Below, in pieces: positions 25,829 to 35,841 of a DNA stretch of 64,000 bases (position 1 is its first letter; each line of letters opens with the position of its first letter). The position numbers and the translations under genes are program-made. This DNA is from JAKFWF01 sp963741505 (GTDB lineage Bacteria; Pseudomonadota; Alphaproteobacteria; Rhizobiales; Hyphomicrobiaceae): assembly GCA_963741505.1 (NCBI GenBank), contig CAVUIJ010000003.1, forward strand, positions 74,272 to 138,271, read 5' to 3'. Below the pieces are notes generated by a model. It saw only the letters and a program-made list of their open reading frames with translations, did no database searches and was not told the origin of the DNA.

Positions 25829-26299
25829 ATGCCACCGACCGCGCCCGGAAGCCACACGCCCCCGCACATGACGCGCGCGCTCGCCGAGGCGCGAGCGGCG
25901 GGGCAGCGCGGCGAGGTGCCGGTCGGCGCTGTGATCGTCGCTGCCGATGGCAGGGTCATAGCTGCCGGTGGCAATCGGACGCGCGAACTCAACGACCCGA
26001 CGGCGCACGCTGAAATGCTGGCGATCCGGGAGGCCTGCGCCAAGCTCGGCTCGGAGCGGTTGGCAGCCTGCGACCTATATGTCACGCTCGAGCCCTGTCC
26101 GATGTGCGCTGCCGCCATAGCTGCTGCCCGGATCAGGCGGCTCTACTATGGCGCCGCCGATCCCAAGAGCGGCGGCGTCGAGACCGGCCCGCGGATTTTC
26201 TCGCACGCCACCTGCCACCACAAACCCGAGGTATACGCCGGCATCGCCGAGCAGGAAGCGGCGCAACTGCTGCAACAGTTTTTCGCCGATCGGCGTTAA
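25829..26299 (+). CDS. tadA: tRNA-specific adenosine deaminase
   Basis: Deaminates A34 of tRNA-Arg(ACG) to inosine; normally essential. A 156-residue zinc-dependent cytidine-deaminase fold with the HAE motif in PTAHAEMLAI and the PCxxC motif in TLEPCPMCAAAIAAARI. The C-terminal block GGVETGPRIFSHATCHHKPEVYAG is split across conserved TadA features. Start ATG 25,829 lies 17 bp from the MITE-like element; later methionines at residue 14 could also serve. Adjacent to rsmD and an rRNA pseudouridine synthase on the opposite strand, a common RNA-modification neighbourhood. Confidence 0.94.
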   Translation: MPPTAPGSHTPPHMTRALAEARAAGQRGEVPVGAVIVAADGRVIAAGGNRTRELNDPTAHAEMLAIREACAKLGSERLAACDLYVTLEPCPMCAAAIAAARIRRLYYGAADPKSGGVETGPRIFSHATCHHKPEVYAGIAEQEAAQLLQQFFADRR

Positions 26300-26388
26300 C
26301 AGCGATCCGGGTTGTCAATCGCGTTTTCGTGTGAATACCGTCTGACCCATTGACCCCCTACCCCCCCGCCGGTGTACCTAGCGTTGAC

Positions 26389-26991
26389 ATGGAACGTACC
26401 GCCCCCCGACCGATCGCTCCGCGCGCCCTGGCGACGAGCTTGCCGAACGTGCTCACCTATGGGCGCATCGCGGCAGTACCGGCGCTGGTAGCGTGCCTCT
26501 ATCTGCTGCAGGGCGACGCGGCGCGGTGGAGTGCGCTTGCCGTATTCGTCATCGCTTGCCTGACCGACTGGCTCGACGGCTATCTGGCCCGGATCTGGGA
26601 CCAGCAGTCGGCGCTCGGCCGCATGCTCGATCCGATCGCCGACAAGCTGCTGGTCGGCGCCGCGCTGCTCATGCTGGTGCACGACAATACCATCGACGGC
26701 GGTGCGGTTTGGGCAGCGGTCATCATCCTGTCGCGCGAAATCCTGGTGTCGGGATTGCGCGAGTTCCTGGCCGAGCTCAATGTCAAGGTGCACGTGACCC
26801 AGCTCGCCAAGTGGAAAACGACGATGCAGATGATTGCGCTCGGCGTGCTGATCGCGGGGCCGGCCGGCGACAAAATCATCCCCGGCATCACGATGACTGG
26901 TACATTCCTGCTGTGGGTCGCAGCGGTACTGACGCTTTTTACCGGCTACGACTATCTGAAAGCTGCGATCCGCCACGCGATCGAGAGTTGA
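26389..26991 (+). CDS. pgsA: CDP-diacylglycerol--glycerol-3-phosphate 3-phosphatidyltransferase
   Basis: Commits CDP-diacylglycerol to phosphatidylglycerol and cardiolipin synthesis at the inner membrane. The 200-residue protein carries the CDP-alcohol phosphatidyltransferase motif DG-x2-AR-x8-G-x3-D-x3-D in DWLDGYLARIWDQQSALG and RMLDPIADK, with about five membrane helices. ATG 26,389 is preferred over an upstream TTG in a C-rich run. moaD follows after six bases, so pgsA, moaD and moaE look like one operon, an arrangement common in alphaproteobacteria. Confidence 0.93.
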   Translation: MERTAPRPIAPRALATSLPNVLTYGRIAAVPALVACLYLLQGDAARWSALAVFVIACLTDWLDGYLARIWDQQSALGRMLDPIADKLLVGAALLMLVHDNTIDGGAVWAAVIILSREILVSGLREFLAELNVKVHVTQLAKWKTTMQMIALGVLIAGPAGDKIIPGITMTGTFLLWVAAVLTLFTGYDYLKAAIRHAIES

Positions 26992-26997
26992 TCGGTA

Positions 26998-27255
26998 ATG
27001 ACAGTCACCTTGCGCTACTTCGCCTGGGTCAGGGAACGGATCGGCCGCGCCGAGGAGCGCGTCGAGCTGCCGGCCGCGGTCGCGACGGTGGCCGACCTGA
27101 TCGACTGGCTGCGAGCACGCGGGCCGGAATACGCGCATGCCTTCGAGAAGCCGGAAGTGATCCGCGCCGCCGTCGATCAGGTGCACGTCAAGCCGCAGGC
27201 GGCGATCGGCGAGGCCCGCGAGGTGGCGTTCTTTCCCCCTGTCACCGGAGGCTGA
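26998..27255 (+). CDS. moaD: Molybdopterin synthase sulfur carrier subunit
   Basis: An 85-residue ubiquitin-fold sulfur carrier whose C-terminal Gly-Gly (FFPPVTGG) is thiocarboxylated and donates sulfur to precursor Z (cPMP). The N-terminal TVTLRYFAWVRERIG is the usual first strand and helix. It lies between pgsA and moaE, with only three bases before the moaE start, so MoaD and MoaE are made together. A separate moaA is at 33,159. Confidence 0.93.
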   Translation: MTVTLRYFAWVRERIGRAEERVELPAAVATVADLIDWLRARGPEYAHAFEKPEVIRAAVDQVHVKPQAAIGEAREVAFFPPVTGG

Positions 27256-27258
27256 GCG

Positions 27259-27714
27259 GTGTCGGTTTCGGTGCAGGCTGACGCGTTCGATACCGCCGCC
27301 GAGGTGCGCAAGCTCACCGCCGGCCGCACCGACATCGGCGCCATCGTCACCTTCACCGGCACCGTGCGGGCCGAGGCCAAGGGGCGCGCCATCACCGCGA
27401 TGCTGCTCGAGCATTACCCCGGCATGACCGAGCGCGAGCTCGAGCGGGTCGAGGCGCAGGCCTGCGCGCGCTGGCCGCTGTTGGGCAGCCGCATCGTCCA
27501 TCGCATCGGCAGATTGAAGCCGGGCGAGGAAATCGTGCTGGTGGTGACGCTGTCGGCGCACCGCCAGGCCGCGTTCGAGGCCGCCGAATTCCTGATGGAC
27601 TACCTGAAGACCCGCGCCCCGTTCTGGAAGAAAGAGGTGGGCCTCGACGGTGTCGGCACCTGGGTCGATGCCCGCGATGCGGATGACGCGGCGTTGCAGC
27701 GGTGGGAGCGGTAG
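27259..27714 (+). CDS. moaE: Molybdopterin synthase catalytic subunit
   Basis: Large subunit of molybdopterin synthase, 151 residues, GTG start. Conserved segments are IGAIVTFTGTVRAEAKG, MLLEHYPGMTERELERV, IVHRIGRLKPGEEIVLVV and LKTRAPFWKKE, the last holding the catalytic lysines. It forms a heterotetramer with MoaD and inserts the dithiolene sulfurs of molybdenum cofactor. The FAD oxidoreductase follows after 13 bases. Confidence 0.94.
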   Translation: MSVSVQADAFDTAAEVRKLTAGRTDIGAIVTFTGTVRAEAKGRAITAMLLEHYPGMTERELERVEAQACARWPLLGSRIVHRIGRLKPGEEIVLVVTLSAHRQAAFEAAEFLMDYLKTRAPFWKKEVGLDGVGTWVDARDADDAALQRWER

Positions 27715-27727
27715 AGCGAAATTCGCC

Positions 27728-29104
27728 ATGGCACATTCGACCTCTCGCATTGTCGTCTGCGGCGCCGGGATCGCGGGAATTGCCGCCGCCTATCATCTCG
27801 CCGTCGGTCACGGTTGCGAAAATGTCGTGCTGGTCGAGGAGGGCAATCCGCTCTCGCTCACCTCCGACAAGTCGACCGAGTCCTATCGCAACTGGTGGCC
27901 CGGGCCCGACCAGACGATGACCGCATTCATGAACCGCAGCATCGATCTCATCGAGGAGATCGCGCGCAACACCGGCAACCGCATCAACCTCAACCGCCGG
28001 GGTTACCTGTTCGCGTCCGCCGAGCCCGGCAAGGCGGCATGGCTTCTCGATATGGCGAAGCTCGCCGAGGGACATGGCGCCGGACCGGTCAGGACCCATG
28101 ACACCGCTATCGACAGCTATGAACCATCGCCGGAGAGCGGCTTCGATTTGGCGCTGACCGGCGCCGACATCATTACCGATCAAACCCTCATCCGCCGCCA
28201 CTTTCCCTATCTGGCGCCGCAGACCAGGGTGGTCGCGCACGCCCGTCGTGCCGGTTGGCTCAGCGCCCAGCAACTCGGCATGGTGATGCTGGAGGCGGCA
28301 CGCGAGCGCGGCGTGCGGTTGCTTCGGGGCCGCATGGTCGCGGTCGACACGCGCGGCGGCCGGCTGCGCTCAGTCGAGGTCGAGCAGGCGGGCGAGCGCC
28401 ATGCGATCGAGGCGACGCACCTGGTGCTCGCCGCCGGCCCGATGATGAAGGAGATAGCCGGACAGCTCGGCATCGACCTGCCGATCGTTGCCGAGCGCCA
28501 CTTCAAGATCAGCCTGTCGGATACCTTGGGTGTGGTGCCGCGGGCTGCGCCGATGGTGATCTGGCTCGATGGCCAGCGGCTGCCGTGGACCGACGACGAG
28601 CGCGCCGAGCTGGCGGCAGACGCATCGACCCGCTGGCTGGCCGAGCCGTTCCCGGCCGGCGTGCACGGGCGACCCGACGGCAGCGGCACCGGCACGACGC
28701 TGCTCGTGCTGTTCAACTACGAAAACCACGCGACGGAGGTCGTCTTTCCGCTGCCCGAGCAGGAGCACTACGGCGAGATCGCGCTGCGTGGCATGACGAC
28801 TATGGTGCCGGCACTCAAGGCCTACATCGACCGCGGCGTGCGCCCCTACATCGATGGCGGCTACTACATCAGGACGCGCGAGAACCGGCCGCTGATCTGT
28901 CCCGCTGGCGTCGAGGGCGTATTCATCTCGGGTGCCTATTCCGGCTTCGGCATCATGGCCTCGTGTGCCGGCGGCGAGCTGATTGCCCGTCACGTCCTGG
29001 GCGCCGAGCTGCCGGCCTACGCCCCGGCGTTCTCGCTCGCCCGCTACCAGGACCCGGCCTATCAGGCGCTGCTCGAGAACTGGGGCGACGATGGGCAGCT
29101 GTGA
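27728..29104 (+). CDS. FAD-dependent oxidoreductase (DAO family)
   Basis: A 458-residue D-amino-acid-oxidase-fold flavoprotein. The N-terminal FAD-binding motif is IVVCGAGIAGIAAAYHLA, followed by the DKSTESYRNWWPGPD segment. The C-terminal FAD contact is FISGAYSGFGIMASCAGGE. The family includes amine and amino-acid oxidases and dehydrogenases; the NWWPG block resembles a subgroup of unknown substrate. ATG 27,728 is chosen; it opens the Rossmann strand directly. It follows moaE closely but is probably metabolically separate. Intact. Confidence 0.85.
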   Translation: MAHSTSRIVVCGAGIAGIAAAYHLAVGHGCENVVLVEEGNPLSLTSDKSTESYRNWWPGPDQTMTAFMNRSIDLIEEIARNTGNRINLNRRGYLFASAEPGKAAWLLDMAKLAEGHGAGPVRTHDTAIDSYEPSPESGFDLALTGADIITDQTLIRRHFPYLAPQTRVVAHARRAGWLSAQQLGMVMLEAARERGVRLLRGRMVAVDTRGGRLRSVEVEQAGERHAIEATHLVLAAGPMMKEIAGQLGIDLPIVAERHFKISLSDTLGVVPRAAPMVIWLDGQRLPWTDDERAELAADASTRWLAEPFPAGVHGRPDGSGTGTTLLVLFNYENHATEVVFPLPEQEHYGEIALRGMTTMVPALKAYIDRGVRPYIDGGYYIRTRENRPLICPAGVEGVFISGAYSGFGIMASCAGGELIARHVLGAELPAYAPAFSLARYQDPAYQALLENWGDDGQL

Positions 29105-29117
29105 TGGCGTCGGGCGT

Positions 29118-29672
29118 TCACCCCTGCCACGGCCCGGCCTGGGCCATGCTGGCCAGGATGTGCTCGATGATGCGGCGGGGAGACAGCTCGATCGGCACCA
29201 CGATCGGCCATTCGTCCGCGCCAGGCTCCTCGAGCGTCGCGAATTGGCTGGCGAGCAGCGACGGCGGCATGAAGTGGTTCCGTGCGGCGGGCCATGCGGC
29301 CGGCGATCAGCGGCGTGGTCGCCCTTGAGGTAGACGAGGCGCACGTCCGGCCGGCCGTCGAGCAGGACGCGGCGATAGGCGCGCTTCAGGGCCGAGCACG
29401 ACACGATGCCGGGCGTGCCGGTGGCGCGGCGCTCGTCGATCCAGGCGGCGATGGCTTCGAGCCACGGCCAGCGGTCGTCGTCGGTCAGCGGGATGCCGGC
29501 GCTCATCTTGGCGACGTTGGCCGCCGGATGAAAGCTGTCGGCATCGCGGAACGGCCAGCCGAGTTTCATCGCCAGATGCCTCGCCGTGGTGCTCTTGCCG
29601 CAGCCGGCCACGCCCATCACGACGATGGCATTCGGCAGCGGCGACGGCGTCGTGCGGCAACTGATCTGCCAT
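29118..29672 (-). CDS. gntK: Gluconokinase (multiple frameshifts)
   Basis: Phosphorylates D-gluconate to 6-phosphogluconate. The P-loop is GVAGCGKSTTARHLA, with FRDADSFHPAANVAKM and CSALKRAYR as further GntK signatures, then HFMPPSLLASQFATLEEP and a C terminus ASMAQAGPWQG. These lie in different minus-strand frames: single extra bases near 29,650, 29,305 and 29,290 break the gene. Corrected, it is about 183 residues from ATG 29,672 to the stop at 29,118. It begins two bases after the gnd stop, so gnd and gntK form an operon of the gluconate branch of the pentose phosphate pathway. Confidence 0.82.
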
Positions 29673-29674
29673 GC

Positions 29675-30655
29675 TCAGCTTTTGCCCGGCTCGGTGTGGC
29701 CGCCGAAGCCCTTGCGCATCGCCGACAGGATCTTCTCGGCGAAGGTGTGGTCCTGGCGCGAGCGGAAGCGGGTGTAGAGCGCCGAGGTCAGGACTTCGGC
29801 CGGCACGTCGCGCTCGATCGCGGCCTCGACCGTCCAGCGGCCTTCGCCCGAATCCGAGACGTGGCCGGAGTAACGAGGCAAGCGACGGCTCGCGCGCCAG
29901 CGCTTCGGCGGTCAGATCGAGCAGCCACGAGGTGATGACGCTGCCGCGCCGCCACACTTCGGCGATGTCGGCGACGTCGAGGTCGAGCCGCTCGTGCGCC
30001 GGCAGTTTCGGCGAATCGGCGTGGCTGAGGATGTCGAAGCCCTCGGCCATCGCCTGCATCATGCCGTACTCGATGCCGTTGTGGATCATCTTGACGAAGT
30101 GGCCGGCGCCGTTCGGTCCGGCGTGCAGATAGCCCTGCTCGACGCGCGGATCGCGGCCCGGCCGGTCGCGCGTTTCAGGCAGTTGCCGCGTCCCGGCGCC
30201 AGGCTCGCGAAGATCGGATCGAGCCGGTCGACCGCGGCCTTGTCGCCGCCGATCATCATGCAGTAGCCGCGCTCGAGGCCCCATACGCCGCCCGACGTGC
30301 CGACGTCGACATAGTCGAGGCCGCGTTCGCGCAAGGCGGCGGCACGGCGGATGTCGTCCTTCCAGAAGGTGTTGCCGCCGTCGATGATGGTGTCGCCGGG
30401 CGACAGCAGCGGCGCCAAGGTCGCGATCATGCTCTCGGTCGCCTCGCCGGCCGGCAGCATGATCCAGATGTGACGCGGTGCCGCCAGGGCCGCGACCAGG
30501 CCGGCGACGTGCTGGGCGGCTGTCGCGCCTTCGGCCGCCAGTGCCTGGCCCGGATTGGGATCGCGATCCCACACCACGCACTTGTGGCCGGCGCGCAGCA
30601 ACCGGCGCACGATGTTGCCGCCCATCCGCCCGAGGCCGATCATTCCGAGCTGCAT
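29675..30655 (-). CDS. gnd: 6-phosphogluconate dehydrogenase, decarboxylating (YqeC/GndA short type), frameshifted
   Basis: Oxidises and decarboxylates 6-phosphogluconate to ribulose 5-phosphate. The N-terminal Rossmann motif is MQLGMIGLGRMGGNIVRRL, then VDVGTSGGVWGLERGYCMM, GYLHAGPNGAGHFVKMIHNG (substrate-binding Lys and Asn) and GEGRWTVEAAIERDVP. About 325 residues fits the short, NAD-preferring Gnd form. Frame breaks near 30,185 and 30,172 (two extra bases) and 29,885 (one) are repaired by deletions. The gluconokinase gene follows two bases after the stop, giving gluconate to ribulose 5-phosphate in one operon. Confidence 0.85.
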
Positions 30656-30735
30656 TGTCGAACCCTGTGTCGCGTCGCGCGCTGCCCTGACCTGAATGGT
30701 TACCTATCAGATCTCGTCGCCGGCATGCACCTCGA

Positions 30736-31260
30736 TCACGTGGCTGCCTTCCAGAGCGTATAGCCGGCATGGCCGGTGGCGGCCAGCCGGCGAACACGAG
30801 CAGGGGCCAAGGCGCCTCGCGCCAGTCACGAGCAAGCCCGGCATGCCGCCCATGCAACCAATGCCGTTGCCGCCGCGTAGATCACGGCCGCATTGATGGT
30901 GCGACGCCGGCCGGTGGCGTCCGGCGGGTCGTCGACGTCGAAATAGAGCGGCGCCAGCACCAGCAGGTATGCGATCTGCCCGGCGAGCGAGGCCGCGAAC
31001 AAGCCACAACGCCAGATCGAGCCGCAGCATCAATGCCGCGCCGCCCGCCAGCACGAGGTTGGCGGCGCCGAGCAGCCATGCCGACAATGCCGTTTCGCGC
31101 GGCGTTGGCCGCTTGCCGCCGAGATCGCCGTCAGCGCCCGGTCGAGGAACAGCGAAATCAGCGCCGCCCGGGTCGCGACGATGCCGGCGAACACGTAGAA
31201 CGCGCCGATAGCGATCAGGAAGACGGCGGCGATGCCATTTCGGTGCATCCATGCGAACAA
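30736..31260 (-). CDS. Hypothetical integral membrane protein (frameshifted)
   Basis: Reassembled from three minus-strand frames: an N-terminal helix IAAVFLIAIGAFYVFAGIVA, then AWLLGAANLVLAGGAALML, then ASLAGQIAYLLVLAPLYFD followed by NAAVIYAAATALVAWAACRA, which gives four predicted membrane helices. Such a four-helix pattern over about 170 residues is a common small membrane-protein type; I do not recognise the family. Breaks near 31,130 and 31,020, and probably one near 30,790, need correction, and the exact end (stop at 30,736) is uncertain. It starts at a TTG at 31,260 or ATG at 31,248. Confidence 0.5.
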
Positions 31261-31373
31261 TTTTCCCAGTCATGGGAGTGAAGGGCCCTTGATATTCCGC
31301 AAAGCCCGGCGATGTTCAAGCGCCGATAAGATGTGCGGCGCGGGCTCAGCCGCGGCGAACAGGGAGAAGACTC

Positions 31374-31837
31374 ATGCGAAGCGCCGTCAAAGGTTGTCGT
31401 CGATGTTCGCGCTTGTGGTCGCGGTGGCGGGTCTCGCGTGAGCCGATGGGGCCGCAACAGCTGGTGCCCAGACCGCCAGCCGGATCGCCCGCGAAGGATG
31501 GCGCTGGAACTGGAGGCGCCTTCGCCCGAGCGCGGCTTGGCCTTCGCCCAGAAATTCTGCAGCAACTGCCATCTGGTCGAGGGCGGCGGCAGCGCCACGG
31601 TGCAGGCCGGTATTCCCTCGCTTCGAGGCCTCGCCAACAAGCCCGGCCAGAACGGCGAGCGCATCCGCAACGTGCTGATCAATCCGCATCCGCCGATGCC
31701 CGACATGCAGGTGTCGCAGCAGGAGATCCTGGACGTGCTCGCGTATCTGGAGACGCTGCGCACCGACAAGTCCGCGCCGCCGTTCCTGTCGCCGGCACAA
31801 CAGGGCGACGAAGCCGCAGTATCCAAAGCCCTCGTGA
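31374..31837 (+). CDS. c-type cytochrome (frameshifted)
   Basis: A small exported monohaem cytochrome c. The haem motif CSNCH is in AQKFCSNCHLVEGG, and NPHPPMPDMQVSQQEILDVL supplies the likely axial Met. An N-terminal hydrophobic stretch MFALVVAVAGLA is in a different frame from the haem domain, and the natural C terminus ATKPQYPKPS with stop at 31,837 is in a third, so at least three single-base errors lie between 31,390 and 31,820. Start ATG 31,374 follows GGGAGAAG. It would shuttle electrons in the periplasm. Neighbours are unrelated in sequence, so no partner is proposed. Confidence 0.7.
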
Positions 31838-32023
31838 TCGAGCCGACCGGCGGAAGTGACCGGCCGCGGAACACGCAAATGCGGCATTGCGCGTGCCGGC
31901 ACTTGCCGATTCCAGTGGATGTTGTAGGCGTATGACGCGACGAATGCGGCGGCAGCGAACCGCCGTGAACAGCAGCGGGAGCTCCAGATCGTGGGGATCC
32001 CGACCAAGGGTAAGGAACAGCAC

Positions 32024-33127
32024 ATGAAGCGTCGTACATTTCTGAAGGCCGCAGGTATCGGTGGCGCCGCCGCGGCACTCGCCAGCCCCGCTATCGCGCA
32101 ATCGAGCCCGACCATCAACTGGCGGCTGCAGTCGAGCTATCCGAAGTCGCTGGAAACGCTGTTCGGCGCCTGCACCTTCTTTTCGGAAGCCGTGTCGGAA
32201 ATGACCGACGGCAAGTTCAAGATCCAGATCTTCGCCGCCGGCGAGATCGTGCCCGCCTTGCAGGTGGCCGACGCGGTCGGCAACAGCACCGTCGAAATGG
32301 GCCAGACCGGCTCGTATTTCTACATCGGCAAGGACATGGGCTTCGCCTTTGGCACCGCAATCCCGTGGGGCATGAACAGCCGCCAGCAGAGCGCCTGGAT
32401 GTATCGCGCCGGCGGTCTCGAAATCATGAACGAGATGTACGCCAAGTACGGCATCTTACGCATTGCCCGCCGGCAACACCGGCACCCAGATGGGCGGCTG
32501 GTTCCGCAAGGAGATCAAGTCGGTCGCCGACCTCAACGGCCTCAAGATGCGCATCGGCGGCCTCGGCGGCAACGTGATGCAGAAGCTCGGCGTGGTGCCG
32601 CAGCAACTCGGCGCCGGCGATATCTATCCGGCGCTGGAGAAAGGCGTGATCGACGCCGCCGAATTCGTCGGCCCCTATGACGACGAGAAGCTCGGCCTCG
32701 CCAAGGTTGCGCCGCTACTATCACTACCCGGCGTTCTGGGAGGGCGGCGCCGAGCTGTCGTTCTTCATCAACAAGGCGACCTGGGACGCGCTGCCGAAGC
32801 AATTCCAGAAGGTCGTGCGCATCGCCGCCATGGCGACCGGTCACGACATGCAGGCGAAATACGACGTGCTCAATCCGCCGGCCCTAAAGCGGCTGATCGC
32901 GGCCGGCGCGCAATTGAAGCCGATGCCGACCGACGTGCTGCGGGCGAGCTACAAGGCGACGCACGATCTGTTCAAGGAGTCGTCGGAGAAGCATCCAAGC
33001 TTCAAGACAATCTACGACCACCAGATTGGCGTTCCATCGCGAGAGCCAGCCGTGGTGGGGCATCTCGGACCTGACCTACGACTACAACCTGACCACCGCG
33101 ATGCAGCAGAAGTGGGAGAACGGCTGA
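32024..33127 (+). CDS. TRAP transporter substrate-binding protein DctP (frameshifted)
   Basis: Periplasmic binding protein of a DctP-type TRAP transporter. The start at 32,024 encodes a twin-arginine signal (MKRRTFLKAAGIGGAAAALA) and the mature protein begins QSSPTINWRLQSSYPKS. Conserved segments are VEMGQTGSYFYIGKDMGFAF, NTGTQMGGWFRKEIKSVADL and AAEFVGPYDDEKLGLAKVAP, matching the subfamily that binds mannitol/chloroaromatic or keto-acid ligands. Three extra bases near 32,461, 32,715 and 33,037 break the gene; corrected, it ends TAMQQKWENG at the TGA at 33,127. The DctQ and DctM permease genes are not adjacent, since the next gene is convergent moaA. Confidence 0.85.
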
Positions 33128-33158
33128 TTGATCTTCTTGCCGCCGTCTCTATTTTCGC

Positions 33159-34181
33159 TCAACCGCCGGTCACGCTCATGTGGCGGGCGACGGCGGGCTT
33201 CTTCGAGCGCCGGTCGATGATGAAATCATGGCCCTTGGGCTTGCGCGAGATCGCCTCGTCGATGGCCCGCGACAATAGCGCGTCATCGCTCGACGCCCGC
33301 AGCACGCCGCGCAGATCGGCGGCGTCGTCCTGGCCGAGGCACATGTAGAGCGTGCCGGTGCAGGTCAGTCGCACCCGGTTGCAGCTTTCGCAGAAATTGT
33401 GCGTCATCGGCGTGATGAAGCCGAGCCGGCCGCCGGTCTCCTTGACCCGCACGTAACGGGCCGGGCCGCCGGTGCGGTAGGCGATGTCCTCCAGCGTGAA
33501 TTCGTCCATCAGCCGCGCCCGCACGATCGACAATGGCAGGTACTGGTCGGTGCGGTCTTCCTCGATGTCGCCGAGCGGCATGGTTTCGATCAGGGTCAAA
33601 TCGGCACCACGGCCGTGCGCGAAACGCACCATGTCGGCGATCTCGGCCTCATTGACGCCTTTGAGCGCCACCGCATTGATCTTGACCTTGAGGCCGGCCT
33701 TCTCGGCCGCCTCGAGGCCGGCGATGACCTGGCCGAAATCGCCCCAGCGGGTAATCGCCTTGAACCGGTCGGGGTCGAGGGTGTCGAGTGACACGTTGAT
33801 GCGCTTGACGCCGCAATCGGCCAGTTCCTGCGCGAATTTCGGCAGCTGGCTGCCGTTGGTGGTGAGTGTCAATTCATCGAGCGCGCCGGTGCCGAGATGC
33901 CGCGACAGCGAGTGGAACAGCCACATGATGTTCTTGCGCACCAGCGGCTCGCCGCCGGTGATGCGCAGTTTGCGCACGCCCTTGGCGACGAAGGCGCTGC
34001 ACAGCCGATCCAGTTCCTCCAGCGACAGCAGGTCCTTCTTCGGCAGGAACGTCATGTGCTCGGACATGCAATAGACGCAGCGGAAATCGCAGCGGTCGGT
34101 CACCGATACGCGCAGATAGCTGACATGCCGCCCGAACGGGTCGATCATCGGCGGTGCGTCTGGAACAAGTGTCTGAGACAT
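33159..34181 (-). CDS. moaA: GTP 3',8-cyclase
   Basis: Radical SAM enzyme that starts molybdopterin synthesis by cyclising GTP. The radical-SAM cluster motif is DRCDFRCVYCMSEH (CxxxCxxC); KLRITGGEPLVRKN, LTTNGSQLP and RINVSLDTLDPDRFK are family blocks, and a second [4Fe-4S] site is in FCESCNRVRLTCTGTLYMC. The protein ends in the Gly-Gly tail needed for activity (MSVTGG). ATG 34,181 is chosen over an upstream in-frame start. It is convergent with dctP and remote from the moaD/moaE pair at 27 kb. Intact, 340 residues. Confidence 0.96.
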   Translation of the reverse strand: MSQTLVPDAPPMIDPFGRHVSYLRVSVTDRCDFRCVYCMSEHMTFLPKKDLLSLEELDRLCSAFVAKGVRKLRITGGEPLVRKNIMWLFHSLSRHLGTGALDELTLTTNGSQLPKFAQELADCGVKRINVSLDTLDPDRFKAITRWGDFGQVIAGLEAAEKAGLKVKINAVALKGVNEAEIADMVRFAHGRGADLTLIETMPLGDIEEDRTDQYLPLSIVRARLMDEFTLEDIAYRTGGPARYVRVKETGGRLGFITPMTHNFCESCNRVRLTCTGTLYMCLGQDDAADLRGVLRASSDDALLSRAIDEAISRKPKGHDFIIDRRSKKPAVARHMSVTGG

Positions 34182-34350
34182 CTGGAATTCCTGCAGCCCG
34201 AACAGCACCGAATACCCGGGCCGTTTCACCCGGCTAACGTAGCGCTTCCTTGCGCCCGATCAAGTACAGCTGGCAGCATGTGATGGTTGCAGCGGTGCCG
34301 CAAGGGCTTTACTGGCTCGGTTTCGCCCTTCGTCCGACCAAGGTTCCGCA

Positions 34351-34797
34351 ATGTCCGATACCCCGATCCTGCAGCCGGCCAATCCAGCCTTCGCCGAAGC
34401 CGTTCGGGAGAGCTTTGCCCGGCAAGGTATGATGCGCTCGTTCGGCGCGCGCCTGGCAGAGATTGCAGCCGGCCGGGTTGCGATCGAATTGCCGTACGGG
34501 AAGGCGGTCGGCCAGCAGCAGGGGCTGTTCCATGGCGGTGCGATCGGCGCCATCGGCGACATCGCCGGCGGCTATGCGGCGCTGTCGCTGATGCCGGCCG
34601 GCAGCGAGGTCGTCACCGTCGAGTACAAGATCAATTTCATCCGACCGGCCAAAGGCGGCCTGCTCCGCGCCGAGGGTCAGGTGCTTCGCGCCGGCAAGTC
34701 GATGACAGTCGCCCGCATCGACGTGTCGCTGGTGGACGGCGGCAGTTCAACGGCCGTCGCGCTGCTGCAGGCGACATATTTGCGGGTGGCGGGCTAG
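34351..34797 (+). CDS. PaaI family (hotdog) thioesterase
   Basis: A 148-residue hotdog-fold acyl-CoA thioesterase. Family signature QQQGLFHGGAIGAIGDIAGG at about residues 55-74 contains the HGG oxyanion region with the catalytic Asp nearby, followed by TVEYKINFIRPAKGG. Substrate unknown; such enzymes commonly clear stalled acyl-CoAs. The stop codon overlaps, convergently, the stop of the xerC gene on the other strand (shared CTAG at 34,794-34,797). Intact. Confidence 0.87.
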   Translation: MSDTPILQPANPAFAEAVRESFARQGMMRSFGARLAEIAAGRVAIELPYGKAVGQQQGLFHGGAIGAIGDIAGGYAALSLMPAGSEVVTVEYKINFIRPAKGGLLRAEGQVLRAGKSMTVARIDVSLVDGGSSTAVALLQATYLRVAG

Positions 34798-35754
34798 GCC
34801 CGCGGATGCGCCGCGTCGTAGACTGCCAGCAGTCGGTCGCGGTCGACCTCGGTGTAGACCTGGGTGGTCGATAGAGAGGCGTGGCCGAGCAGCTCCTGGA
34901 TCTGACGCAGGTCGGCACCGGCCGACAGCAGGTGCGTCGCGAACGAGTGGCGCAGCGCGTGCGGCGTCGCGCTCGCCGGCAGCTTCAACTGCGTGCGGAT
35001 GCGCTCCATCGCGAGCTGGATGACGCGTGGCGACAGCGGCCCGCCCTTGGTGCCGCGAAACAGGATGTCATCGGGGTCGAGCGGGTAGGGGCAGAGCGCG
35101 CGATAGCGCTCGATGGCCGCGATCGTCACGGCAATGACCGGCACCGCGCGCTCCTTCGCGCCCTTGCCGACGATGCGCAGCACGTCGCGATCGGGCGTCG
35201 GCGCGTGCTTTGACCAGCAGCCCGAGCGCTTCCGAGATGCGCAGGCCGGAGCCGTACAGCAGCAGCAGCACGGCGGTGTCGCGGGCGCCGATCCAGTCCA
35301 TCTCGGCGGTATCGGCTTCGGCAATGGTATCGGCGGCATGACCGACGGTCAGCGGCTTCGGCACGCCGTGCGGCACCTTCGGCATGGCGACGGTCAGGAT
35401 CGCGCGGTTCTTGAGCGTCTCGGTCGCCTCGAGCCAGCGAAAGAACATGCGCAGCGCCGACATCGTGCCGGCCAATGTGCGCCCGGATACGCCCTGACGC
35501 CGCCGCCTGGCGAGGAAGCCGCGAATGGTTCTGGTGTCGAGCTTTTCGAGATCGGCCATCACCGGCGTCCGGCCGCGCTCGGACTTGATGTGGGCGAGAA
35601 ACTGCACAAGGTCGCGGCCGTAGGCTTCGCGGGTGCCTTCCGACAGGCCGCGATCGAGCACCATGTGGTCGAGCCACGCCGCGACTGTCGCCGACAATTC
35701 GTCGCCGAGCGGCAGCTCGCCGTCGCGGCGGAAGAGGTCGGCAAGCGTGGTCAA
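34794..35754 (-). CDS. xerC: Tyrosine recombinase XerC (one frameshift)
   Basis: Site-specific recombinase that resolves chromosome dimers at dif. The N-terminal SAM-like domain contains MVLDRGLSEGTREAYGRDL, and the catalytic domain carries Arg in LLYGSGLRISEALGL, the HxxR box in ATPHALRHSFATHLLSAGAD and the nucleophile Tyr in LGHASLSTTQVYTEVD. An extra base near 35,203 splits the frame after GLLVK; removing it joins VLRIVGKGAKERAVP. About 319 residues when corrected. It is divergent from puuD. XerC rather than XerD is chosen from overall feel and is tentative. Confidence 0.88.
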
Positions 35755-35841
35755 AGCGGCTCGGCTCCTCGGGCTTCTGGCGAATCGCCCTGTTCAGGGC
35801 AACTGTCGGAAGCATACAGTTAATCGAGTGTTAATGGCAGG